Source: RGIG3102 sp964369975 (lineage in GTDB: Bacteria > Bacillota > Clostridia > Oscillospirales > Ruminococcaceae). From it: 19,204 nt of DNA. A program made the position numbers and the translations under genes. A model generated the notes under the pieces. The model searched no databases and was not told the origin of the DNA. It saw only the letters and a list, made by a program, of their open reading frames with translations. The first letter of the stretch is position 1. The number at the start of each line of letters is the position of its first letter. The DNA is taken from assembly GCA_964369975.1 (NCBI GenBank), contig CAYJFZ010000021.1, forward strand, positions 1 through 19,204, read 5' to 3'. Shown piece by piece: positions 10,235 through 18,038 of this stretch.

Positions 10235-11167
10235 TTACTCTGTATCTGGTTCAGGGTCAGTAAGATCAGGCTGATCGCTCTTATCAGTTACGATAGAACC
10301 AGCACCAAATGCCTTAAGAACCTCTGCTTCAAAATCAGTAACCAATGAATTCAATACATAGAATACATGATTAGTTACAGATTCAACTTTTTGTCCTACA
10401 GCAGATAGACCTCTTAGTCCTTCTCTAGGAACAGAATACTCAAAAGTATATTCTGTGTAAATAGCTCCAAGTTGAGGCTTTTCGTCCTCATTAAGAGCTG
10501 CCCATCTATTGTTGTAGTAAGTAGGGAATCGTAGATTCTCTTGAATCCATTCGCCTGTTCCAAATGGTTGAACATTATCAGTTTTTACAAATTTACCTGA
10601 TGCAGGTACGATAGGAGTATATTCTCCATTTTCGTAAATACTAACTTCGTAAAAATCGAAGAATGCATAAGGATCATAAAGACCAACTTTTAATACATTT
10701 GTATCAATGTAAGCTTTAGCGAATTCATTTCCATAAGGAATTGCAAGATTGATAGCATTTAGAACAATAGTATTTACTTCTGCAATAGTTTTAGTTGTAC
10801 TATTGATGCTAAATTCTACGATGATAGGCTTATAAAATGGAGCATTATCTGCATGAGCAAAGTCACTTAGATATTTACCATTCATTCTTACGCTAATCAC
10901 TAGTCTATAAATTCCAATTTTATTGAAAATAGTAGCAGTTGTAGAAGAAAAATCTAGAGAAAGACTAGCGTTAGTTCCAGCGTTACCTACAGTTTTGTAA
11001 ACTTTGCCATTATTAACATACTCTTTTCTGTATTCTCCCGATCTAAGGATTTTCAACAGACCAAGCGTATCGTTTCCGATAACTTTGTCAATCTTTTCAC
11101 TTCCGCCATACGCAGAAGAATTTACTTTAAGCGAATTAATAATCACTTCTTTTGTGTAATTAAACAT
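10235..11167 (-). CDS. Auxiliary capsid protein candidate, crAss-like (gp36-like by position)
   Basis: Frame of 310 residues, ATG at 11167 to TAA at 10237-10235. It begins MFNYTKEVIINSLKVNSS and has a beta-rich body with segments such as YRLVISVRMNGKYLSDFAHA, YDPYAFFDFYEVSIYENG and TEYTFEYSVPREGLRGLSAV, the last resembling a conserved 'RPGLRGLS.VGQ' type motif. The C-terminus is acidic (DLTDPEPDTE). Two Trp codons, both TGG. In phiCrAss001 the gene in this slot, between the MCP neighbourhood and the ring genes, encodes the auxiliary capsid protein that decorates the head; I assign it on gene order, size and partial sequence memory. Codon choice looks less AT-extreme than in the tail genes, as expected for a high-copy protein. 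An intrinsic terminator follows directly, consistent with a need to make more of it than of the downstream ring proteins. Confidence 0.72.
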   Translation of the reverse strand: MFNYTKEVIINSLKVNSSAYGGSEKIDKVIGNDTLGLLKILRSGEYRKEYVNNGKVYKTVGNAGTNASLSLDFSSTTATIFNKIGIYRLVISVRMNGKYLSDFAHADNAPFYKPIIVEFSINSTTKTIAEVNTIVLNAINLAIPYGNEFAKAYIDTNVLKVGLYDPYAFFDFYEVSIYENGEYTPIVPASGKFVKTDNVQPFGTGEWIQENLRFPTYYNNRWAALNEDEKPQLGAIYTEYTFEYSVPREGLRGLSAVGQKVESVTNHVFYVLNSLVTDFEAEVLKAFGAGSIVTDKSDQPDLTDPEPDTE

Positions 11168-11196
11168 AACTTAATTTGTTTTAATATATAACATAT

Positions 11197-11934
11197 CTAT
11201 TTTTTGCTAGGATTACCACTAGCTATTGTTGTATTAACTGGAATATGTGTTTGTAATCTAGGATCACTAGCATTTTCCATTAGTAACTTAACTAAGTTGT
11301 TAATAATTTCATAACATACATAATCAGGATACTCTAAAATTTGAGATGTATCTACTACTGAATCAACTTGAGCTTCCGTTAATTTTACAAACATAGGAGA
11401 TTTTATATAATCTATATATAAATTACTCGGAATAAAAACTGAATCGTCATTTCCAAATCTCAATTCTAACCTGACATTAACAGGGCTAGAAGTTCTATCA
11501 TACTGAGGTTGTAAACTCTGTAAAAAAGAACTTGATTTTATGCTATCATCCATTTCTGGATTAGTAACTACAGACGTTTGTGTATTGACATTATTTATAA
11601 AATAATAAGGTCTTTTATACATAGGTCGCATGTAATAATTATGTAGAATTTGAGAATACATATCAGAAGTAAGCCTCCTGCATCCAAAAGAGGTTTTGCT
11701 GCCAGCTTCATAACATTTGAAATTTTTTGAAACATCGTATTCTACTATACATCCTAACAAATGAACATAGTCTTTAGGAAGCAATACATAATACATAGAT
11801 CCAAGTAATTTCGAATTGCTCTCTTCGTTTTTTATAGGAGTTAACACTACAGTCGTCTTAAGAGATCCAAGATCATCTGTAGATTGTTGATTTATATCGT
11901 ATCCGTTATACTTTAAGTTAATATATTGATATAT
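11197..11934 (-). CDS. crAss-like connector/structural protein, 5' end lost in gap
   Basis: 245 visible residues ending with TAG at 11199-11197. The visible start is IYQYINLKYNGYDINQQSTD, directly at the N block, so the true start is hidden. Further motifs are LLPKDYVHLLGCIVEYDV, FGCRRLTSDMYSQILHNYYM, RPMYKRPYYFINNVNTQ and a C-terminus with YPDYVCYEIINNLVKLLMEN and ASDPRLQTHIPV. I recall this as a separate crAss-like gene of roughly 290-300 residues, starting about 35-40 residues before 'INQYINKRYNMYDINQQTTD'. I therefore treat it as distinct from the sequence right of the gap, although both happen to be in the same frame across 100 N. It has no Trp. The TAG stop follows the family's usual C-terminus, which shows TAG is a true stop in this phage. 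Likely a head-completion or neck protein; function not established by the sequence. Confidence 0.75.
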   Translation of the reverse strand: MYQYINLKYNGYDINQQSTDDLGSLKTTVVLTPIKNEESNSKLLGSMYYVLLPKDYVHLLGCIVEYDVSKNFKCYEAGSKTSFGCRRLTSDMYSQILHNYYMRPMYKRPYYFINNVNTQTSVVTNPEMDDSIKSSSFLQSLQPQYDRTSSPVNVRLELRFGNDDSVFIPSNLYIDYIKSPMFVKLTEAQVDSVVDTSQILEYPDYVCYEIINNLVKLLMENASDPRLQTHIPVNTTIASGNPSKK

Positions 11935-12034
11935 NNNNNNNNNNNNNNNNNNNNNNNNNNNNNNNNNNNNNNNNNNNNNNNNNNNNNNNNNNNNNNNNNN
12001 NNNNNNNNNNNNNNNNNNNNNNNNNNNNNNNNNN
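11935..12034. other. Assembly gap (100 N) hiding a gene junction
   Basis: A 100-N placeholder. From family lengths as I remember them, it hides the C-terminus of the gene on the right and the first 35-40 codons of the gene on the left, so the real gap is probably a few hundred bases. The flanks share no sequence. Confidence 0.8.
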
Positions 12035-12642
12035 AATTCAATAATTGTTTTAGGCTTTTTCTCGCTAATCTGCAATAGATAATCTTCAATATCCGGAGCA
12101 GCTGCGCGATCCATATTTTTCCCCAATAACTTCACTTTCAAAGACCTTCCACTATCAGAATCGGATAAAACATATTGATATGCCTGATGAACAAGTTTTG
12201 TCTTTTCTATCCTTACTTGAGATTCTCTTCCTTCAATATCGATATAGAATTCTGCTACACCATATCTGGATCTGCTTCCATCAATGATTAAATTTCCATC
12301 TTCATCTCTAGCATTTCTGCTAGGTGCGATTAATTCAGATCCGCATATAGCCAACCATCTATTTCTTTCAAGTTTATTTGATAAATCAAACGTAACTCCG
12401 CCTTTTAGCATTATCTCCTCATCCTCTGCGATAAAATATATTCTATCAGGATTTTGCATATCTTCGTGAGATAAAATCATTTCTGATCCGTATTCAGTGT
12501 GTCTAACTTTTTTAACAAAGTCAAAATTCAATCCATTTTTTTGTTTTAGAGGCTGAACGTAACACACTTTGTCTTTTCCAAATACATTTAATAATGTAAT
12601 CTTGCTATTGTTATCTATATCCTTAAATTTTTCTGTATTCAT
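12035..12642 (-). CDS. Conserved crAss-like structural protein downstream of the MCP, 3' end lost in gap
   Basis: About 202 visible residues from ATG at 12642 to the N block. It begins MNTEKFKDIDNNSKITLLNV, then FGKDKVCYVQPLKQKNGLNF, FVKKVRHTEYGSEMILSHED, a conserved-looking RNRWLAICGSELIAPSRNAR and RYGVAEFYIDIEGRE; the visible part ends EKKPKTIIE. This reads like the crAss-like protein usually encoded immediately after the MCP (motifs VFGKDKV.YV.PLKQKNGL.FDFVKKV.HTEYG.EMIL). In the homologues I remember, a helical tail of some 40-50 residues follows and the gene then ends, so the missing part is probably short. It has one Trp, TGG. It is probably a minor capsid or head protein, but I know of no established activity. 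A hairpin separates it from the MCP gene (93 nt spacer). Confidence 0.75.
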
Positions 12643-12685
12643 ATTTATTATTATTTCCTATAATTCATCTGTATTTAAATCTATT

Positions 12686-12718
12686 AAAACTCTTAGCCCA
12701 TTACAGGCTAAGAGTTTA
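12686..12718 (-). terminator. Perfect 12-bp hairpin after the MCP gene (attenuator candidate)
   Basis: AAACTCTTAGCC (12687-12698) and GGCTAAGAGTTT (12706-12717) form a perfect 12-bp stem with a 7-base loop, 19 nt beyond the MCP stop codon. On the minus strand (the coding direction) the U-tract is weak (TTTT then AATAG). On the plus strand the stem is followed by ATTTTTTTTTA, a strong terminator for antisense transcripts. It may act in both directions, or mainly as a 3' stabiliser or leaky terminator for MCP mRNA. Confidence 0.6.
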
Positions 12719-12735
12719 TTTTTTTTTATCTATTA

Positions 12736-13940
12736 TTAATATCTAGACACTTCTTCACTAATCATGATAACAGCTCTATATGGATTATATACAGCTACAC
12801 CACAATATCCAGTGTTTATAAGTTTCTTAGCTGTTACTGCAGAAGAAACTGCTCCGCTAGAGAAACCAGCACCAGTTAACACATTGTGAATAAACTCTTT
12901 TCCTTTAAGAGTAAACATGTTAAGGGCAGGCTTGCCAGAAGCTGAATCAGAAGTAAGATCCAAGAAAATACCAAACTTACGATTTGGATATTCAATGTTA
13001 AACGAGCGATCAACTTTGAAGGTGATAATGTTTCCACCAAACTCAAAAGAGTTATAAGTGTTACCTAGATCAATATATCCATTACTAGCTTTAGAGTACA
13101 AGAATGTTCCTGCTGTCTTAGCTGCCATAATCCAAGTTTGTAGAACATCTTGAATTTCATTCCACATCATAGTGTTAACTATAAACATATAGTTATTTCC
13201 TGTTGGATTTTCTGATTTAGTAATCATTTCTGCAAGAGCCTTCTGGAAATACTTGATAGATAGCTTAGAGAATACAAATTTAGTTGCAAATCTCTCAATT
13301 TGTGCTATGATTCCATCTCCAGCAATAACTGGCTGTCCAGTCTCAGGATCGTAAATCTTAGCCTTACCATCCTTATCCATATTGGTCTTACCCCAAAGAG
13401 CATGCTGATTACGAGCTTGCATGAATGAATTAAGACAATCCTTTTCAGCAGAATTCATTTCGTAAANNNNNNNNNNNNNNNNNNNNNNNNNNNNNNNNNN
13501 NNNNNNNNNNNNNNNNNNNNNNNNNNNNNNNNNNNNNNNNNNNNNNNNNNNNNNNNNNNNNNNNNNTGCTGTCTTGTTTTTTCTACAATAAAAGTATCGA
13601 ACTTTTCGTAGTAACGCTCTCCGAATTTAAACACAACGTCAGATCCGCGATAGCCATCGCCTTCAGGAACAGCGATCATCTCTACTCTCTTGATTCTATG
13701 AATTGCAAGATCCCACTCTACAAGGAATGAGTTAACGCTTTGGAAAGCATTAGCTTTACCGTCTTCCATTGTGTAAATATTCATAAGCGATTCAGTTAGG
13801 TGAGTCGCAGTGTACTGTTGGTACAAATTAGACATAATACCTAAACGCTCAGGGCGATCGCCCAAAAATTTCATAAGACTCTGACGTGTTCTAGTGTCAG
13901 ACATATCAGGTCTTACGGTTGTAAAATTACCTATTCTCAT
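12736..13940 (-). CDS. Major capsid protein (HK97-fold, crAss-like), interrupted by an assembly gap
   Basis: The N-terminal part (13940-13567, 124 residues) starts MRIGNFTTVRPDMSDTRTRQ and includes KFLGDRPERLGIMSNLYQQY, TATHLTESLMNIY and KFGERYYEKFDTFIVEKTRQ. The C-terminal part (13466-12736, 242 residues to TAA) includes CLNSFMQARNQHALWGKTN, AGDGIIAQIERFATKF, NPTGNNYMFIVNTMMWNEI and YCGVAVYNPYRAVIMISEE. I recognise both as the crAss-like MCP, an HK97-fold protein of around 490 residues that forms the icosahedral shell. The two parts are in different frames when 100 N are counted, so the true gap is 2 modulo 3; from the family length it probably hides about 100-120 residues. All four visible Trp codons are TGG, with no TGA. 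It follows the scaffold candidate by 13 nt and is followed by a hairpin, a usual arrangement for a highly expressed gene. Confidence 0.92.
13467..13566. other. Assembly gap (100 N) inside the MCP gene
   Basis: A 100-N placeholder between EKTRQ and the residues before MNSAEKDCLN. It breaks the frame, so annotation pipelines will call two truncated proteins. The flanks do not overlap. Estimated missing sequence from the family's usual length is roughly 300-350 bases. Confidence 0.85.
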
Positions 13941-13953
13941 TATTTTTAGTTAT

Positions 13954-15006
13954 TTAGTTATCCAACATTCTTCCATACAATTTATTTAAATGACTTGCAG
14001 GATCATTGTCGGTTTTGTTAGAATCATTTTTTTCGACATTTACTTTAGGTTTTTGCCTAGAATTTCTAGTCGAACGATCTTTTTTAATAACATCTTTTCA
14101 ATATTTAGAAACGTCTGAAATCAAGCTTTCTCCATGAAGCATAAAGTACGCCATTTTCACAAGATTGTTAGGATTTTGTAAATCTTTTCCAAATGATGAC
14201 ATTCCGTCAGAATCTAAATCCATTAAATATTTCGTTAATTGATCTTTTTCAGATTTATCTATTTCGAAAGAATCGCTTTCCTTGTCTTCATGATCTAGTG
14301 AAATTTCCTTAAGTTCGCTTATGGCGCCAATAATACTATTTTTAAATTGTTCTTGATTAGCTAAAATTTCCTGAGCTTCCTTTTCTTTAATATCGTCTTC
14401 TTGTTTTTTATAATAATTTCTAAGTAATTCCACCTCTTTATTATAAACCTCTTCATTTGTCTTTGCAAGCTCTAGTTTAGCCAGCAATTCTTCTTGTGTA
14501 AAATTATCTCCAAATTGAGATTTTAAATTAGCTATGTATAATTCATCGTTAGAAAAATCATCTACACTATATGTTTTTTCCAATGGATTAGCGTTAGCGT
14601 ATTCCTCAATTTTAGATTTCGCAAAATCTTCCATCATTTGAGAGATGCTCAAATTTTTAGATTTAGCTAGATCGATTATATCTTGATCTTCTTTGCTGAA
14701 TTTCGGAGCAGATAACTCTTTAATAATTGTAAGCTGTTCGCTTTTATCTAAAGACTCAAAGTCAACTTCAGTTATTTCTCCATTATCGTCTTCGAATTTC
14801 AATTTAGAAGGATCTTCAATTCCGTAAGATTTTAACAACGATTGCATCAGCGAATCATTGTCTTTATTTTCTTCAAAACCATTCGAATCATCTTTTGTGT
14901 CCTGGTTGTCAGAATTCACATCATCATTGATTTCGTCATCTAAAAGATGATCTAAACCAGTAATCTGAAGTTCTTCTGACATCGGTTGATTGTCATTTTT
15001 TTCCAT
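13954..15006 (-). CDS. Acidic helical protein upstream of the MCP, scaffold candidate, TGA read as Trp
   Basis: Frame of 350 residues, ATG at 15006 to TAA at 13956-13954, with one TGA (14100-14098) as Trp 303. It begins MEKNDNQPMSEELQITGLD. The first 60 residues are very rich in Asp, Glu and Asn (DDEINDDVNSDNQDTKDDS). Residues about 170-235 are Lys/Glu/Leu-rich and likely form a coiled coil (EELLAKLELAKTNEEVYNKE, NYYKKQEDDIKEKEAQEIL). The tail after the TGA is basic (WKDVIKKDRSTRNSRQKPKV) and ends LYGRMLDN. An acidic, helical body with a short basic C-terminus directly before the MCP is the classical arrangement of a phage scaffolding protein, whose basic end binds the shell. Under the standard code that basic tail (47 residues) would be cut off. 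No protease motif is visible. Scaffold function is inferred, not shown. Confidence 0.68.
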
Positions 15007-15040
15007 ATTCCTATTAAATATTAGTTCGTATAATATTCGA

Positions 15041-15070
15041 CAAAATTATAAAAAAAAATTCATAAATCCT
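15041..15070 (-). promoter_or_regulatory. Possible Bacteroidetes-type promoter before the scaffold/MCP genes
   Basis: The 87-nt spacer 15007-15093 is the longest AT-only stretch before the capsid genes. On the minus strand it contains TATAATTTTG (15050-15041), which matches the Bacteroidetes -7 consensus TAnnTTTG (here TAATTTTG) 35 nt before the ATG at 15006. The matching -33 TTTG is not clearly present (only ATTTATG upstream), so support is moderate at best. A run of nine T just after the preceding TAA might help end upstream transcripts, but no GC hairpin accompanies it. Confidence 0.35.
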
Positions 15071-15093
15071 AATATTTTTAGAAAAAAAAATGA

Positions 15094-16020
15094 TTAGAGT
15101 ATTTTTTTTATAAATATATCACAATTTACATTTTTTATAATATCATTCAACTGATAACTATACACTCGTAACGTGCTATAATTTAATTCGTGATTTACTC
15201 ATTCGTATCCCATTAATGTAGGGTGGTAAACCCCTTCATAACAAGTTGTTATAAATACCATTGAATTTGAAGAAGATATGCTATTTGGAATTAACACATC
15301 TATTGCATAATCAACTGTAATGGAATTTATTATTGATTTTTGTACAGAAATACCTTTTAATGACGTATATTTTATTTCAGGAAATCCGGAATCAATTTTT
15401 ATTGAGATTGCGTATTCATCTTTAGATTGAAGGCTGTAATTTAAATTGTTGCAATTTATTGTATCTATAGTTAATATGCTATTCTCGAAATCAATTGTTG
15501 CATTTCCATGCCCCGAAACATTATTCGACATCGATTTTGATGCAGATATTACATCATTGAAAGATACTGACTTATTATATGTTCTTTTAGCATCTATTGT
15601 AGCTTCTTCACTCTTTAAGCAAAATTCTGTAATTTTTTTTCCTGAAAATAATTCAGAATTTAGATTTTTAACTAATACGCTATTTGAAATTACTAATGGA
15701 GCTTGATTGGGACCATTCTCAATAACAATCTGAGAAAAAGTAGAATTGTCATTAGAATCACTAAATTCATTTATTTTCCCATTCTTAGCAATGTAAATAT
15801 GCCCATCTAATGTAACAATTAATTTATTTTCTCCTGGATAAGAATCATTATACTTTTCGATTTCATTATTAGTATCTAATATAATGATATCGCTATCAGA
15901 AGAAGTCTGATCGAAATTTACTTTTCTGAATACGTCTCCTGTTTGAATTCAAACCGATCCGAAAGTTCTTAAAACTAAATCTCGATCAATACTCCCTAAA
16001 TAATTTTTAGTGTTGTCCAT
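15094..16020 (-). CDS. Probable virion-anchored fibre/decoration protein, TGA read as Trp
   Basis: Frame of 308 residues, ATG at 16020 to TAA at 15096-15094. Both Trp codons are TGA (15949-15951 and 15199-15201). The N-terminus MDNTKNYLGSIDRDLVLRTF, then GSVW(TGA)IQTGDVFRKVNFD and YPGENKLIVTLDGHIYIAKN, resembles the short beta-rich anchoring segment I associate with crAss-like head-fibre or tail-fibre proteins. The middle and C-terminal parts are Ser/Asn/Ile-rich beta-type sequence (GHGNATIDFENSILTIDTIN) without a recognised enzyme motif. Its start overlaps the 91-residue gene upstream by 14 nt. In phiCrAss001, head-fibre genes lie in this interval between the portal region and the MCP, which fits. 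Standard-code translation would lose the last 35 residues and start late. Assignment as fibre is tentative. Confidence 0.6.
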
Positions 16021-16282
16021 TTTCTGAATTTTCCAATATTTTTATAATTGGATCTTTAAGCCAATAATAAAAATCATTTATTTTTGACAATATCAATTGT
16101 CTTTCAGTTTCGGTAATTTCCATTTCTCCGTCGCACTTAAACATTTTCTCAGCAAATAGCTTTTCTTCTAGAGTTGAACAAGTCTTATAGATATGTTCTG
16201 CTATAAGTGGGTTTAGGTTTTCTTCTTTCGTAGGAGCGATAAGAGAACTCTTAACCTCCACTTTACATAAATTTATTTTCAT
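16007..16282 (-). CDS. Small conserved-looking protein of unknown function
   Basis: Frame of 91 residues, ATG at 16282 to TAA at 16009-16007. It begins MKINLCKVEVKSSLIAPTKE and is mostly helical by composition, Glu/Lys/Leu-rich, with TCSTLEEKLFAEKMF, ITETERQLILSKINDFYYWL and KDPIIKILENSENGQH. No signal peptide or membrane segment. One Trp, TGG. It sits one base after the TAA of the 419-residue fibre-like gene and overlaps the next gene by 14 nt, so it is translationally embedded between two fibre-like genes. A small helical protein in this place could be a fibre chaperone or assembly factor; there is no sequence evidence for that beyond position. I do not recognise the family. Confidence 0.75.
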   Translation of the reverse strand: MKINLCKVEVKSSLIAPTKEENLNPLIAEHIYKTCSTLEEKLFAEKMFKCDGEMEITETERQLILSKINDFYYWLKDPIIKILENSENGQH

Positions 16283-16283
16283 A

Positions 16284-17543
16284 TTACAAACTATTAGGTT
16301 TTATTATTTCATTAGGGTGTATTACCACCTCTCCTACATCTTCTCCTGAATACGTAAATCCTCATAATGATATTCCTACCAACGATTCTCATTCCTCTTG
16401 AGTTATGCTATCGTACGAAGTGTATTTGTCGTATCTCTTAGTCACTGAATCCGATCCTGCGGGGATTGTTAAATTATCTAATAAAACAGTTCCGAATAAT
16501 CCCGACTCATTTATAGACCCGCTCCCATCAATTACGGAAGCACTTAATCGTCCATTTATTACAAAATCATTTTCTCTATCTACTTTACTATTCAATATGT
16601 AAGCGTACACAGTATATCCTGTAACAGCTATAATGTTATCATTATTTCATTCGTAATGAACTTCTATCGATACATCTAATGTAGCGTATGCTCCTCCAGG
16701 TCTATATGGTATATGCAAATTTGTATATTTGTAAACTCCTGACATTTTTGTAGGAACATGTATTCATGATCCTATTGCAGAAAGTGAATCTCCATTCATT
16801 GGAGCGAATATGATATTTGCATAAATTCCAGATTGGTATAAAGCTGACACTCTGAAAGAAAAATAAACATCTTCTGGAATATCAGTATATTGATCTAGTA
16901 TTTTATTAAAAAACAAAACGCCATTCTGAATTTCTCAAGAAGGATCTATTGGTCATGTATTTAAAGGAATTAAATTGCTTTGATCATAACTTAATGCTAA
17001 TCCTATTTTATACCTATCCTCATTTTCAGTTATTTTATTCAACTTACTCACCAATAAAGATGATTTTTCTTTATCGAAAATTACATTACATGTAATTAAT
17101 GATGAGCCTGAATCATATTGAGCATTGATTCCGTTTACTTCTGGCAAAAAGCACAATTCATTATGATTGTAAATACTAGAATCGAATTGATGTAAATTAG
17201 CAAAAGGTAATGAAGAATCTAAAATTGCAGCTTTCTTTGAATTTAATCCGTTAATTGCAAACGTCAATTGCTTTGTTATGAAATTATCGATATTTAACAA
17301 ATTCCCCATTGGAAGATAAAAAGATCCCGGAGACGATGTTTCATCAATTTCCGGAACTCCTCAAATTGTTCAATATGGAGAAGCTCCTTCTATTATTACG
17401 CCATTTTCATCAAATGCTCTTTTAAAAGACGATCCTCCCGAAGTATCCAACACTCCTCCAGATTTAGCTTTATAAACCAAATTGGCTATAGATAATTCTC
17501 CGCATTTTAACATTTGAGAAACGCTTCCTATTGATATTGCCAT
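16284..17543 (-). CDS. Fibre/adhesin-like structural protein; all eight Trp codons are TGA
   Basis: Frame of 419 residues, ATG at 17543 to TAA at 16286-16284. Every Trp is TGA: low coordinates 17370, 17361, 16953, 16935, 16764, 16647, 16389 and 16362; no TGG. It begins MAISIGSVSQMLKCGELSIA. Visible segments include ASPYW(TGA)TIW(TGA)GVPEIDE, GSFYLPMGNLLNIDNF, NEDRYKIGLALSYDQSN, TKMSGVYKYTNLHIPYRPGG and AVTGYTVYAYILNSKVD. The composition (Ser, Asn, Gly, Ile, Tyr; no long helix) suggests a beta-rich tail-spike or fibre, perhaps with a carbohydrate-binding-like C-terminal half, but I recognise no domain. It follows the u-spanin gene by 6 nt. With the standard code only two fragments of 73 and 118 residues are visible, so automatic annotation will miss it. 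Structural role is inferred from location between lysis and capsid genes. Confidence 0.68.
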
Positions 17544-17549
17544 AAATTA

Positions 17550-18038
17550 CTAAATTAAAAATTTTCTAACTACCGCAAACCCAAGACATGCTCAAAAAGC
17601 AATTCCTGAGTATAATAAAAATTTTTGAAAAGAATTAAGCACGTTAACTTCATTTACTATAACCTCTTCTTTAATTGTTTCGATTACAACGGTATCAGAA
17701 GTATGAACCTCTTTGATAACTACAGTTTCTTCTATATCTTGTTCTTTCGTCTCTAACGAATGATGTAAAAATCCATCGCTAACCATTGCGGTAGATTTTG
17801 CCATTTTATTTTCAAGATTAGAGATAGTATCACGAGTTACATTCTTTTCGATTTCTTTCTCAATATGAATTTCTATGATAGAATCTTTCACAACTTCTTT
17901 AACTACCTCTTTGATAATTATAATCGAATCTTGTTTCTTTTCTTCTTTTATTGGGTATATTTTTCTCGAACAACTCTGCATAGGCAAAATAGATCCTACG
18001 AATAAAATACCCAATAATATCGACATTATTTTATGCAT
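17550..18038 (-). CDS. Probable unimolecular spanin (u-spanin), TGA inside the membrane anchor
   Basis: Frame of 162 residues, ATG at 18038 to TAG at 17552-17550. The N-terminus MHKIMSILLGILFVGSILPM followed by QSC has the form of a lipoprotein signal with Cys 23 as the acylated residue (MQSC, an imperfect lipobox) and a charged start SRKIYPIKEEKK. Residues about 35-130 are highly charged and periodic (KEVVKEVVKD, EIHIEKEIEK, TVVIKEVHTSDTVVIETIKE), suited to an extended periplasmic rod. Residues 140-157 (FLLYSGIAFW(TGA)ACLGFAVV) form a transmembrane helix followed by RK. Outer-membrane lipid plus C-terminal inner-membrane anchor is the topology of a u-spanin (phage T1 gp11 type), which fuses the two membranes in the last step of lysis. 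The single TGA is Trp 149 in the middle of the anchor. It overlaps the muramidase gene by 8 nt, giving a lysis cassette. Function is inferred from topology and context. Confidence 0.7.

Noticed and set aside
15007..15093. Classical intrinsic terminator in the T-rich spacer after the 308-residue gene
   Set aside because: Only A/T runs are present; there is no GC-containing stem next to the T run.
11197..17552. Possible reassignment of TAG as well as TGA
   Set aside because: TAG ends the connector gene at 11197-11199 right after its usual family C-terminus and ends the u-spanin at 17550-17552 directly after the membrane anchor and before the next ATG. No in-frame TAG is needed inside any gene.
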